A stretch of DNA of 64,000 nt from positions 87,534 to 151,533 of the forward strand of contig NZ_CALIMS010000005.1 in NCBI RefSeq assembly GCF_938045345.1. The letters are read 5' to 3'. Positions 33,521 through 42,601 of this stretch are shown one piece after another (within the stretch, counting starts at the first letter, position 1; each line of letters starts with the position of its first letter). The translations under genes were made by a program, and so were the position numbers. The notes below the pieces were generated by a model that saw only the letters and a list, made by a program, of their open reading frames with translations, made no database searches and was not told where the DNA came from. This DNA is from an uncultured Campylobacter sp. (GTDB lineage Bacteria > Campylobacterota > Campylobacteria > Campylobacterales > Campylobacteraceae).

Positions 33521-35586
33521 TGTGAAAATATCTCCGAAATTTTTTGATGTGCCGCGTGGTTTTCGCGCGTAGGAAGCGGGCGGCGGATGAAGTAGCGCGT
33601 ACCGCTTGCGTTTGCGCGGATGAAACACTGCTGCGGAAAGTCGAATGCCCCGAGTGAAAGCAGGATTAGCACGTCCTGCGGCTCAGCGGTGCATGGCTTG
33701 CTTTGCTGTTCGGCTTGCTGCTCGGCGTAGCTTGGTTCACTTTGCCGTTTATCTTTCCGCTCGGCGCGATTTAATTTGCTCTGGTGTTCGGCTCGTGGCT
33801 TTGCACAGCCTTCTAGGTTGCTTTGCTGTTTATCTTGCTGCTTGGTGAAGCTCGGCTTGCTTTGCCGTTCGGTTTGCGATCCCTTTTTGCAAGGTACGAC
33901 GCTTGTATTTGGTGCCGCGTTTGCTTCGTTTGTGCGGGCTGCTGCGAACGAGCCGCCTGAATTCGGCGCATTGCTCGCATCTATTGCATCGATCGTTGTG
34001 GGTATATTGCCCGTGTCTGTCGCGTCGGTAGCTGCAAGCGCGCTCTTTGCGCCGCTAGAATTTAGCGCGTTGCTTGCGTCGATTGTTGCGATCAGGTCGT
34101 TTGCGTTTAGTGTATCGCTTGCGGAGGCTGCGCTGTTTATCTGCGTGCCTTGCTTTGTTGCGATCTGCTCGCAGGCTAAAGCGCGTTTTTCGCTCGGGGC
34201 GGGGCGGCTAAATTTAGCGCTTACTGCGACAGAAACGTCGCTCGTTAAATCTACGTCGCTTGCGTTCAAGCAATTCTCGTTTAAATTTGCGCTGTCTTTT
34301 GCGTACGCTTCATTAGCACTGTTTGTATTCAGCGGGGCGCTTGTTTTTTTTAGAATTTGCGTAGCGTTCTCGCAAGCTAAAATTTTATCGCCCGCTGTCG
34401 TAGCTAAAATTTTGCCGCCGCCTAACGAAATTTCATCCATGCTCGCGCGCTCGGTTAAATTTCCGCCGCGCATTGCGTCTAAATTTGTAGCCTCATCGTT
34501 TATAACTTCTCCCGCGCTGCTTAAATTTGCGCCGTCCGCCGCGCAAGTTCCGCCTGCCTCCAAGCTTTTTTGCGCGTCAAAGTAAAAAATTTCCTCAAAA
34601 TGCACGAAAAAATCCTCGCCTTTGAAGGTAGAATTTTTAAAATTTCGCGCGATTGCCGCCGCGTCAAATTTTAAAAATTCCATCTCAAACTGCTGCGGCT
34701 CGCCCAGACCCGCAGTTTTGTTCTCGTAGATCAGATCATAGATGTCTTTGTCCATCTTGCGCCATCTATCCTCGTATTTGCTCGCTACGGCGGCGTCTCG
34801 GTTTTTAAAATGCAAAATTTCGCCCGCTTTGCGCTGCACGTAGGGCGAGAGCTTTTGCATCGTGTAGAGGAAGTACTCCTCGCTGTCGGTGCGAAGCTCG
34901 AAGCGACCGCCGAGCTCGAGCGTGCGTGCGATCTGCGAGGCGAACTCGTCGCTTATGACGCGGCGGTGCAGTGCGTCGTCCCACGGCACGGGGAAGTGCA
35001 AAAACACGCGCTGCAGGCAGCCCGCGGGAAGCAGGCTCAGTAAAACCCGCGCGTCGGTGGCTATGAGAGCGATGTTTTGCAGCCCCTCGCGGATCGCTAG
35101 TTTTGCGACCTGTTCGATCGCGGGCTTGTAAATTTCGATACCGATTAGCAGCGCGTCTTGATTTGAGCGCGCTTGATGAAGCAGGTGTCTGCCCGAGCCG
35201 AAGCCGATCTCGATAAAAATTTTATTAAATTTAGAGCTTTTTACGAGGGATAAAATTTCATTTTCGTCCAAAATTAGCGGCGTTTTTTCGGTAAGCGAGC
35301 TGTCTTTGTAAGCAAACGCCTGCGAGATGATCCGCCCGCAGAAACGCTCTTTAAAAATTTCGAGCGCTCGCTGCAGATGGCTGATCTTGGCGGGCTTGGT
35401 GATCTTTTCGCCCTTTACTATCACCTTGTCGCCGCTGGGCTTTACGATGATAAAAAACTCGCTATCAAAGCTTTTAGTTCGTACGAGCGTTAAATTTCTG
35501 CCGCGCGCCGTTTCTAAAAATTCGGTCTCGCCGAGCTTAATCGGCAGCCGCGGCAGGCTCACGCTTTGGGTTATGAAATTCGGCAA
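33508..35586 (-). CDS. trmB: tRNA (guanine-N7-)-methyltransferase with a large internal insertion
   Basis: The conserved TrmB core is intact in the N-terminal half: EIGFGSGRHLLHQA (SAM site, about 134-147), GIEIYKPAI, HFPVPWDDALHRR (catalytic Asp region) and FELRTDSEEYF. It makes m7G46 in tRNAs. The frame runs to 692 residues; related Campylobacter proteins are, from memory, about 390. The excess lies at about residues 339-639, an Ala/Ser/Asn/Thr-rich then Gln/Lys/Ser-rich low-complexity segment. After it the normal C-terminus resumes (LILLSLGAFDFPQQCFIRA). The start is TTG. It overlaps ftsE by 13 bp. Confidence 0.88.
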   Translation of the reverse strand: MPNFITQSVSLPRLPIKLGETEFLETARGRNLTLVRTKSFDSEFFIIVKPSGDKVIVKGEKITKPAKISHLQRALEIFKERFCGRIISQAFAYKDSSLTEKTPLILDENEILSLVKSSKFNKIFIEIGFGSGRHLLHQARSNQDALLIGIEIYKPAIEQVAKLAIREGLQNIALIATDARVLLSLLPAGCLQRVFLHFPVPWDDALHRRVISDEFASQIARTLELGGRFELRTDSEEYFLYTMQKLSPYVQRKAGEILHFKNRDAAVASKYEDRWRKMDKDIYDLIYENKTAGLGEPQQFEMEFLKFDAAAIARNFKNSTFKGEDFFVHFEEIFYFDAQKSLEAGGTCAADGANLSSAGEVINDEATNLDAMRGGNLTERASMDEISLGGGKILATTAGDKILACENATQILKKTSAPLNTNSANEAYAKDSANLNENCLNASDVDLTSDVSVAVSAKFSRPAPSEKRALACEQIATKQGTQINSAASASDTLNANDLIATIDASNALNSSGAKSALAATDATDTGNIPTTIDAIDASNAPNSGGSFAAARTNEANAAPNTSVVPCKKGSQTERQSKPSFTKQQDKQQSNLEGCAKPRAEHQSKLNRAERKDKRQSEPSYAEQQAEQQSKPCTAEPQDVLILLSLGAFDFPQQCFIRANASGTRYFIRRPLPTRENHAAHQKISEIFSQWQR

Positions 35587-35589
35587 ACT

Positions 35590-36264
35590 TTATTCTGCCT
35601 GCGCTGCGGCAATGACTGCACTAGGCTTGGACAGCTCTCCGTTTTCGGTTTTGACGGTGATGCGGTATTCATATCCTTCGCCATAATCGATATTGTCGAT
35701 ATATTCAGCACTAAGTCTGCCGCGAACCTCTTTAATCGTGCTCCATGACTCGCCTCCTTTAGGGCGGCGCTCGATGAGATAGGAGCTTACGCGAAGATCC
35801 GGATGCGGACGCCAGATGATCTTAACGCGGCCCGGAAGCCCGTAGATCGCCTGCGCAAACGGCACGGACTCTAGCATCTTCGCTGTGCTTGCGATAGCGA
35901 CTGGAGAAGGAGCCGAAACGCCCTTGGCGCCGTATGTGCGCACCGTGTATTTATACGAAGTGCCCGGCTGCAGCCTCGTATCTACGTAGTGAGTGGAGTA
36001 TGGATCTGTGATGGTGGCGATCTTTTTGGCTTCGCCGCCGCTTGCAGGCGCGCGATAAACGATAAAGCCCAACACGGCGGTATTGCTGTCGTATCTGGGC
36101 CACTCAAGCCCGATCTCATCGTCGCTCGTGATCGTCCTAACCCCCTCTATGCGCGGAAGGCTCTCGTCGCTTGCACTAGGCGCGCTAGACATAGCGCAAC
36201 CACCCGCTAATATCGCTAAAGTAGCACTCAACGTTAGTCGGTAAAATTTTTTCATAAATTTCAT
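35590..36264 (-). CDS. Fibronectin type III lipoprotein
   Basis: 224 residues. The signal peptide ends in a lipobox with C23 (LAGGC), so it should be lipid-anchored in the cell envelope. Two fibronectin III-like domains follow (about 38-130 and 132-220), with the usual LEWPRYD...GFIVYRA and YKYTVRTYGAKGVSAPS strands. A lipoprotein of this type sits between rluD and trmB in other Campylobacter. Its role is unknown, possibly envelope structure. It overlaps the rluD 3' end by 80 bp. Confidence 0.85.
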   Translation of the reverse strand: MKFMKKFYRLTLSATLAILAGGCAMSSAPSASDESLPRIEGVRTITSDDEIGLEWPRYDSNTAVLGFIVYRAPASGGEAKKIATITDPYSTHYVDTRLQPGTSYKYTVRTYGAKGVSAPSPVAIASTAKMLESVPFAQAIYGLPGRVKIIWRPHPDLRVSSYLIERRPKGGESWSTIKEVRGRLSAEYIDNIDYGEGYEYRITVKTENGELSKPSAVIAAAQAE

Positions 36265-37885
36265 CCTTTACCTTTTGATTTGTCGTAAAATTTAGAAATT
36301 CGCTCGGCAAACTCGCGCATATTTTCACCTCTTTGCCGCTTCGCGGATGGATGAAATAGAGCAAATAGGCATGGAGCAAAATCCTGCTAATTTTAGCGTT
36401 TTCGCTCTTAAATCCGTATAAATGATCGCCCAAAATGTGCCGATTTATCGAGCTTAAATGCACGCGGATCTGATGCGTGCGACCCGTGAATAGCTTCGCC
36501 GCGACGAGATTAAAGCTCTTTAGGCTTATCGGCGGCAGCTTTTCATTTTGAGCGGGATTTTTAAAATTTAAAAATTTATTCTCGGCAAGACGAGCGCTCT
36601 GGGTTTGATCCGCACTCATATCGGCGGTTAAAATTTTATCCTCGCTATCTACGAGATTGTTTGGAATTTTACCTGCGTTGCCCGTGCAGCTGCTTGGAAT
36701 TTTATCTATGCTTTGGATCGGAATTTTATCCGCGCTCCGCATGCAGTTATTTGAAATTTCGTCCGCGTTATCCGCGCCTGCGTAGTCGTTTAAAATTTCA
36801 TCCATGCCCGCGCTCTTGCTCGCGCTCACGTCGGTAGCCGAAATTTTATCCGCGCCCGCAGTTGGGTCTGTATTTAAAATTTCATTCCCGCGAGCGCTTA
36901 CGTCGGTCGCTAAAATTTTACTCGTATCTGTGTCCCTTCTAGCGCTTAAAATTTTATCCCCGCCTGTGGACACGGCCGAAATTTTGCCAGCGCCTGTAGT
37001 CGTGTCTGAAATTTTATCGGTAGCCAAAATTTTACCCGCATCACCCATTGAAATTTTATCCGTAGCGTCGCCCAAAATTTTGTCTTCAGTGGAAATTCTA
37101 CTTACGCCTGCGTTCGCAGCCAAAATTTTATCGACGGCTGAAATTTTATCCGCACCTGCGCTCTTGTCTGCAGTCGCGCCATCGCACGCGCCTAAAATTT
37201 CATCGCGCTTCTCGGCGGAGTTTTGAAACTCCACTAGTTCCGCTCCGCTTAAAATTTCATAAAACGCGCTCTTTGCGCTGCGTCCGCCTGGTACGATTCC
37301 CATCTTTAGGCGGTTTGCAGGATTGCGAGCGATCGGGCGCTCAATCACGCAGGGCTGCTTCAGCGGCAGGTCGATGAGCGCGAGGTATATCCGCCCCATG
37401 CTCTTATCGCTTAGCTGCGCCGAGAGCGCGGCATGCGCGGCGTTATTTTTAGCGACGAGCAGGGCGCCACTGGTGAGTTTATCCAGGCGGTGCACGATGC
37501 CTGCGCGAAGCTCGCCGCCGAGCGTGGAAAGCAGATAGCCACGAGACTTAAGCCAGTCCACGAGCGTGGGCTCTTTGACGCTCGCGGCGGGGTGAACGGT
37601 AAGGCCCGCGGGCTTATTTACCACGAGCAGATCATCGTCCTCGTATAAAATTTCAACGTCGAAGTTTAGCCTCTCCGCGCTCATTTGCTGCGACGTGGGC
37701 GCGGGGTAATCGATGTGCACGAGCTCGCCCGCAGATAGCTTGTAAGCGGGTCTGCTCTGCACTGCGCCATCCACTCTGACCGCTTCGGATTTGATTAAAT
37801 TTGATATTTGGTTGCGCGAAATTCCTAGCTGCGAGCTTAAAAAAACGTCGAGCCTTTCGCTGCATTGTGCTATTAGATTATCCAA
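36185..37885 (-). CDS. rluD: RluD-family 23S rRNA pseudouridine synthase with a repeat insertion
   Basis: An S4 RNA-binding domain (10-58: RLDVFLSSQLGISRNQ) is followed by the pseudouridine synthase domain. DDDLLVVNKPAGLTVHPA lies at 83-100, the catalytic Asp is D135 in VHRLDKLTSG, and the closing RTHQIRVHLSSINRHILGDHLYG is present. The frame is 566 residues against about 320 usual. The extra ~235 residues (about 208-445) lie between the middle of the domain and RTHQIR and consist of repeated ADKIS / DKIL units. The fold motifs before and after are intact, so the enzyme is probably functional with the insert looped out. The start is TTG after AAGG. I call it RluD because of the operon; RluC/RluA-type is less likely given the S4 domain. 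Confidence 0.85.
   Translation of the reverse strand: MDNLIAQCSERLDVFLSSQLGISRNQISNLIKSEAVRVDGAVQSRPAYKLSAGELVHIDYPAPTSQQMSAERLNFDVEILYEDDDLLVVNKPAGLTVHPAASVKEPTLVDWLKSRGYLLSTLGGELRAGIVHRLDKLTSGALLVAKNNAAHAALSAQLSDKSMGRIYLALIDLPLKQPCVIERPIARNPANRLKMGIVPGGRSAKSAFYEILSGAELVEFQNSAEKRDEILGACDGATADKSAGADKISAVDKILAANAGVSRISTEDKILGDATDKISMGDAGKILATDKISDTTTGAGKISAVSTGGDKILSARRDTDTSKILATDVSARGNEILNTDPTAGADKISATDVSASKSAGMDEILNDYAGADNADEISNNCMRSADKIPIQSIDKIPSSCTGNAGKIPNNLVDSEDKILTADMSADQTQSARLAENKFLNFKNPAQNEKLPPISLKSFNLVAAKLFTGRTHQIRVHLSSINRHILGDHLYGFKSENAKISRILLHAYLLYFIHPRSGKEVKICASLPSEFLNFTTNQKVKDEIYEKILPTNVECYFSDISGWLRYV
36625..37260 (-). repeat. In-frame AAAATTTTATC repeat array inside rluD
   Basis: About 20 copies of a core read on the plus strand as (T/G)AAATTTTATCCGCGCC, spaced 17 to 57 bp with most near 30-36. 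They occur for example near 36629, 36663, 36696, 36720, 36791, 36839, 36911, 36947, 37050, 37121 and 37140. Copies keep one frame, giving DKIL, DKIS or EILN peptides. Spacers are variable and not palindromic. Confidence 0.85.
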
Positions 37886-37938
37886 ATTTATACCTTTTTT
37901 GGCTATTCTTACGTCAAAATTTTAATTAGGATTAAGCG

Positions 37939-39045
37939 TTGTTTAAAATTGACAAAAAGATTTTAGCATATTTTGATTTCATTCAACCTTTTTTGATCGT
38001 GCCGATAGTGGTTTTTTCATACGTTTTAATAAGCGAGGCAAACGACGTGCTGTCCTCGAAGCAAGTCGTTTATTTCGGCGTCGGATTTGCCATTTTTACG
38101 CTGTTTTTTCTCTTTCCGATACGCAAATTTTTATATCTCATACCGATATTTTATTGGATCAACATCATATTGCTGCTCAGCGTCGATTTTTTCGGCGTTA
38201 GCAAGCTAGGAGCAAGGCGCTGGCTGGAGATTCCGTTCGTGCATTTTACGCTGCAGCCCAGCGAGGTGATGAAGCCCGCGTTTATCCTGATGCTGATGTA
38301 TCTGATACACAAAAATCCGCCGCCGAAAAACGGCTACGGGCTCAAGGATTTTTTGCGCCTTAGCTTTTACATACTTCTGCCTTTTGTTCTGATCGCAAAA
38401 GAGCCCGATCTAGGCACCGCCGCGATACTTTTTTTGACGGGATTTGCTATTCTTTTTATCATCGGCGTCGATAAAAAAATTTGGCTTACGCTGATCATCG
38501 TTTTTGTGGCCAGCTCGCCGATTTTGTACGAAAACATGCATGATTATCAAAAAAAGCGCATCGCCGATTTCATAAGCGAGGAGCCCAATTATCAGGTAAA
38601 GCAGGCGATCATCGCTATCGGAAACGGCGGCATCTACGGCAAGGATAAGGATGAAGCGACGCAGACGCACTTTAAATTCTTGCCGATTGCGACGAGCGAT
38701 TTTATCTTCGCTTATACGATCGAGCGCTTCGGCTTCGTGGGGGCTGCCGCGCTGATCGCGCTGTATGCGCTGCTGATACTGCATCTGTTGAGCCTGAACT
38801 ACGATTTTAAAAACGATTATCTGATACGGGTCTTTACGAGCGCGCTTGCCTCGCTTATCTTTATCTACGCGGGCGTTAATATCTCGATGGTGGTGGGTTT
38901 CGCGCCCGTCGTAGGCGTGCCGCTGCCGTTTTTCAGCTACGGCGGCAGCAGCTTCATCACCTTTATGATCCTTTTTGGAATTTTACAAAATTTACTGACG
39001 TTTAGGATGAAGGATAACTACAAGACCTATAAGATCAGGATGTAA
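37939..39045 (+). CDS. rodA: Rod-shape SEDS protein RodA
   Basis: 368 residues with about ten membrane helices of the SEDS family (peptidoglycan glycosyltransferase partnered with PBP2 in cell elongation). Family signatures are GARRWLEIPFVHFTLQPSEVMKPA, the AKEPDLGTAAI motif (catalytic-region Asp) and PVVGVPLPFFSYGGSS near the C-terminus. The start is TTG behind TTAGGA. It is divergent from rluD with a 53-bp gap. The KEPDLGTA motif and length favour RodA over FtsW. Confidence 0.93.
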   Translation: MFKIDKKILAYFDFIQPFLIVPIVVFSYVLISEANDVLSSKQVVYFGVGFAIFTLFFLFPIRKFLYLIPIFYWINIILLLSVDFFGVSKLGARRWLEIPFVHFTLQPSEVMKPAFILMLMYLIHKNPPPKNGYGLKDFLRLSFYILLPFVLIAKEPDLGTAAILFLTGFAILFIIGVDKKIWLTLIIVFVASSPILYENMHDYQKKRIADFISEEPNYQVKQAIIAIGNGGIYGKDKDEATQTHFKFLPIATSDFIFAYTIERFGFVGAAALIALYALLILHLLSLNYDFKNDYLIRVFTSALASLIFIYAGVNISMVVGFAPVVGVPLPFFSYGGSSFITFMILFGILQNLLTFRMKDNYKTYKIRM

Positions 39046-39139
39046 ATTTGGCGCCGCGTGAACAGGGTAAATCGCGTGGAGCTTGGTTCTTCGCTTCGGC
39101 GGCGAAATTTTAAGCGGGGCACTAAATTTTTAAAACTCG

Positions 39140-39466
39140 CTACAAAATCACGCCGATGCCGAGCGTAAAGACCACCGCGAAAAAGGCGTATGTAAAGGCA
39201 AATTCCAAAGTTTGCGAATTAAAAAATCCGTAGTACAAAACGCTCGTGAAAAATCCGCCCACGAAGGCTACGGCAAAGATCCCGATCCGCGCCGCGACTG
39301 GCTTTGTGCCGCAAAATTTGTATAGATAAAAAACCCCGCAGAAGCTGATCGCAAACCAGATCATCGCAGGCATCGGCCCGCTTATGCCTATCATGCCGAA
39401 AAGATTGGCTAAATTTAAAAGCAGTAAAAATATCACCGCAAGCGCGATCAGCGCGGATTTGATCAT
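39140..39466 (-). CDS. Small membrane protein, function unknown
   Basis: 108 residues with three or four hydrophobic helices (about 3-25, 32-50, 60-80 and 88-107). No family recognised. It overlaps the upstream gene by four bases (ATGA), so the two are translationally coupled and may form a membrane pair. Confidence 0.7.
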   Translation of the reverse strand: MIKSALIALAVIFLLLLNLANLFGMIGISGPMPAMIWFAISFCGVFYLYKFCGTKPVAARIGIFAVAFVGGFFTSVLYYGFFNSQTLEFAFTYAFFAVVFTLGIGVIL

Positions 39467-40107
39467 CTATCGCGCCTTGCGTCGGGTGCGAAATTTTCAG
39501 TGCCCTGATTGAAATTTTGCGCGGAATTTTCGCCCGCGCCGCCTTCGCCCGCGCTACCGTTTGAAATTTTGAAATTTCCGTCGGAATTTTCATCAGCGCG
39601 ATGCGTAGAATTTTCATCGGCGCCATCCGCGGAATTTTCACCGCGATCGTCATTAGAATTTAAAATTTCATCTTCGCTTTGAGAATTTAAAATTTCGCCG
39701 CTCTCTTTGTAGTTTTCGCTCTCGTTGCCGTCTAAATTTTTAGAGCTCTCGTCCGCAGAATTTTTATAAGCTTTGTTTGAAAATCTTTTGTGTCTGATCT
39801 GCAGATAAAAGACGAAGGCGACGAACGCCACCGCCGTGATCGCGATGTAGTAGCGGTTCTCGAAGAGCAGTACGCCCTCTACCAGCCCCGAAAACAGCGC
39901 CAGCAGCGAAGCGGTAAGAAACGGAAAGCGCACGAACTCCTTTTCGCCGATCGCTAAGGCGATGAGCGCGACGCCGAAGATCGTGGCGTTTAGCAGCGCG
40001 CCTAGGATTTTGATTTCGGCGAAAAGATTTGGATTTACGCGCGAAGTAACATAAAGCGCGAGCGCAACGGCTGCGAAAAGCAGGATCAAAAATACAATTT
40101 TTTTCAT
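39463..40107 (-). CDS. Membrane protein with Asn/Ser/Glu-rich repeat tail, function unknown
   Basis: 214 residues. Four hydrophobic helices occupy residues 1-102. The cytoplasmic-like end RHKRFSNKAYK then leads into a ~100-residue acidic tail of ENSADG, ENSTHR, ENSDGN and ILNSQSED units. The coding DNA of the tail (39480-39790) repeats GAAAATTC and AAATTTTAA words like the rluD and folC inserts. The helical part is unknown to me. ATGA coupling to the next gene. Confidence 0.7.
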   Translation of the reverse strand: MKKIVFLILLFAAVALALYVTSRVNPNLFAEIKILGALLNATIFGVALIALAIGEKEFVRFPFLTASLLALFSGLVEGVLLFENRYYIAITAVAFVAFVFYLQIRHKRFSNKAYKNSADESSKNLDGNESENYKESGEILNSQSEDEILNSNDDRGENSADGADENSTHRADENSDGNFKISNGSAGEGGAGENSAQNFNQGTENFAPDARRDR

Positions 40108-40762
40108 TTTGGACCTTTTAAATTTTATCTTTAAATTTACGATTCAGCTGCACCTTTAATGCACATAGAGCGCAGGCATCGGCGCGTTGCAACTATCGCG
40201 TTCGCAGCATTACGCAAATATCGCGCGTCCTGCGGACATAGCGCGAAATTTTAGGGCTGTTTTAAGTGCGACTGGCGCAATATGCACGCTTGCGGCTTAA
40301 AGCGCAATCCTAATTGTGCGGACGCGGTTTGAAAGACGGCTCGCATTAGCGCGACTAAATCGTTATTTTTGCGCGACTTAAATGCGATTTTGTCGGTAAT
40401 TTTACCGTTAGCTGCACTCTCTGCGCTCGTAGCGCCAAGTCCGCGTTTAAAAATTTTACGCCAAGCTGCGCTAAAAATTCCGCGTCTAAGCCGTATACGT
40501 CCCCGGACCGCATATACCGCAAGACGCTCCGCAAAATTTACCGCCCGTAGTAAATATTTTGCACGCGAGCGAATTTTGCACCCAAGCGCCGCGCATTTTG
40601 CTTTAAATTTAGCGCGGTGGGCTTTAAATTTTAAATTTACCGCCTTCGCGCTCTGTTTATCCGCAAGATCTGTGCCGCTCGCCAAACTATATCCGCGGAG
40701 CAAATCTCGCGCCGAAATAAAATTTCATCTAGCTCGCAAAATGCGTAGCGCGTAAAATTTCA
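40108..40762. other. Intergenic stretch, nothing supported
   Basis: Open frames exist on both strands (40251-40703 minus, 40369-40755 plus). They lack ribosome-binding sites, are Arg/Ala/Lys-rich, and mirror each other, so I treat them as chance frames in GC-rich DNA studded with AAATTT words. Confidence 0.5.
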
Positions 40763-42601
40763 TCACTTGTTTTTCTGAAAGTACGCGTCCACGCCGTTTG
40801 CGATACCTTGGGCGATGCGATCCTGATAGGCGCTTTTGCCTAAATTTTTACCCTCCTGCGGGTGCGTGATGTAGCCCATCTCCACGAGCACTGCGGGCAT
40901 CGTAGCGCCCACCAGCACCCAAAATGGCGCCTCGCGCACGCCGCCGTCTCTGCTTGAAAAGCTCTTTTTGACCGAGCTTAGCATATAGCTTTGAATATCG
41001 ATGGCAAGCTTGTTTGAAGAGATTATCTTCTCGCGGTTTAAGAAATTTAGGAAGGTCTGCTTCGAGAAGGTGTTCATATCCTCCAAATCGCCCCTGTTTT
41101 CGAGCGCGGCAGCGTTTTTACTGCGTTCGCTTCTAGCCGGGCTTAAGAAAAAGGTCTCCACACCGCTCATTTTAAGTGCTGAGCTAGCGTTAGGAGCGGC
41201 ATTTGCGTGGATCGAAATAAACATATCAGCATTTCTTTTAGCGGCGAAAGCGGTACGCGATCGTAGATTTATAAAAACGTCGGTGCTGCGCGTATAAAGC
41301 ACCTTGTAGCCGCGCTTGGTAAGCAGCGCACCGAGCTTTTTGGATGTGGCTAGCACGACATTTTTTTCCTTTAGCCCGTTTCCGACCGCGCCAGAATCGC
41401 TGCCGCCGTGACCCGGATCGATTACGATGAGTTTGCCCTTAGTGGATTTGTAAATTTTACCGGCGGCCACGGAGACCGATTTGGCGCCTTGAGATTCATC
41501 TATCGTGCTGATTTGCAGCTCGCTATCTTGCTCGCGTCCGCGCTTGCGCCCTGATTTTTGATCTTTGTTTTTTTCTGCGCGCGCGGATTTTGCGGCTTTT
41601 AAGCCTTCAGCTGTACTTAAAATCATCATATTGCCGCTAATTTCAACGTTTGCGTTGAATTCTTTCGGGTCGCTAAGTACGATGCGCACGGTCTTATCGT
41701 TGTATTGCGAGACGCGTATATCGCTAACGAAGCTATCTTTAAGCCGCGTTTTTTGTGACTTTTGCCGCGCGTTAAAATCAATCACGAAGCGAAAATTATC
41801 GCTACTTGCGATCGTAAAATCTTTATAATCGCCACGCTTTAGATCGCGGTTAAACTCAAGCACGATCTCATCCCCATCGCCACGCAGCGATTCTAGAGCG
41901 AGTTTGGCATCGAGGGCGGATTTTTTTACGCTGCTTTTGCGAAGCTCAGAATCTAATCGCTCGGTCGCAGCGCTACCTGCGGAATTCTGCGCTTGTAAGG
42001 AGTCGTCGGCTCCTGCGGAATTTTCGCTTGAGTCGCTACTATGTGCATCGTCTATTGAATTTTTTGCGTCGTCTGCGCCGCGGGGCCTAGTCGAGCGTAA
42101 AAACTCCAAATCCTCACTAGATAGCGAGCTTAGATCGGCTTCTTCTGGCGCGCGCGTCTTTTTGAGATTTTTGGAAGTGGAATTTTTTGAATTCTTAGAA
42201 TTTTTAGAGGCGGAGGCTTTGGGGCTATGCGCTAAATTTGAAGCGTTTTTCTCGTCCGAGCTTTTGGAATTTTTTGCGTTTTCATCTTTGAGCTTTTTAG
42301 AATTCGTGCTGCTATCGCTTGCTTTGCCTTGTAATTTGGCTAGCGCAGATTCATAAGGCGAGGAGTCAAGCCCTAAATTTTTCGAGCTATAAACTAGCCT
42401 CTTTAGCGCTTTGATGCGGACCTCTTTATCGGACGCGCCTTGGTAGAGCGATTTTAGCTCTTTGTGCAGCGAGCGCTTGTAATTCGGCGTCGCTACGATA
42501 AAATCCTTGTCGAATTTCGCAAAAAACGCCTCACTGGAAGCTCCAAACGCCAATACGCAGCTAAAAGCTGCGATTAGAAAAATTTTAATTATCTTCGCCA
42601 T
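40763..42601 (-). CDS. amiA: N-acetylmuramoyl-L-alanine amidase with AMIN domain
   Basis: 612 residues. A signal peptide (to ~20) is followed by a short conserved N-terminal region and a Ser/Asn/Lys-rich low-complexity stretch (~100-227). Next come an AMIN domain (~240-335), a charged linker, and Amidase_3 (~390-610). Zinc and catalytic elements are visible: VIDPGHGGSDSGAVG (His), GLKEKNV (Glu), FISIHANA (His) and VLVEMGYITH (catalytic Glu). It cleaves the lactyl-peptide bond of peptidoglycan during division. The AMIN domain targets it to the wall. It is a likely client of the EnvC-like activator. Its 5' end overlaps the NMO gene by 17 bp. Confidence 0.92.
   Translation of the reverse strand: MAKIIKIFLIAAFSCVLAFGASSEAFFAKFDKDFIVATPNYKRSLHKELKSLYQGASDKEVRIKALKRLVYSSKNLGLDSSPYESALAKLQGKASDSSTNSKKLKDENAKNSKSSDEKNASNLAHSPKASASKNSKNSKNSTSKNLKKTRAPEEADLSSLSSEDLEFLRSTRPRGADDAKNSIDDAHSSDSSENSAGADDSLQAQNSAGSAATERLDSELRKSSVKKSALDAKLALESLRGDGDEIVLEFNRDLKRGDYKDFTIASSDNFRFVIDFNARQKSQKTRLKDSFVSDIRVSQYNDKTVRIVLSDPKEFNANVEISGNMMILSTAEGLKAAKSARAEKNKDQKSGRKRGREQDSELQISTIDESQGAKSVSVAAGKIYKSTKGKLIVIDPGHGGSDSGAVGNGLKEKNVVLATSKKLGALLTKRGYKVLYTRSTDVFINLRSRTAFAAKRNADMFISIHANAAPNASSALKMSGVETFFLSPARSERSKNAAALENRGDLEDMNTFSKQTFLNFLNREKIISSNKLAIDIQSYMLSSVKKSFSSRDGGVREAPFWVLVGATMPAVLVEMGYITHPQEGKNLGKSAYQDRIAQGIANGVDAYFQKNK

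Noticed and set aside
36625..37260. Regularly spaced repeats resembling a CRISPR array
   Set aside because: The repeat core is only about 11-17 bp, spacing varies from 17 to 57 bp, and every copy keeps the rluD reading frame. No cas genes are near. It is a coding repeat.
40251..40755. Two overlapping opposite-strand frames of 150 and 128 residues
   Set aside because: They mirror each other, are Arg/Lys/Ala-rich, and lack a ribosome-binding site; typical chance frames in GC-rich DNA.
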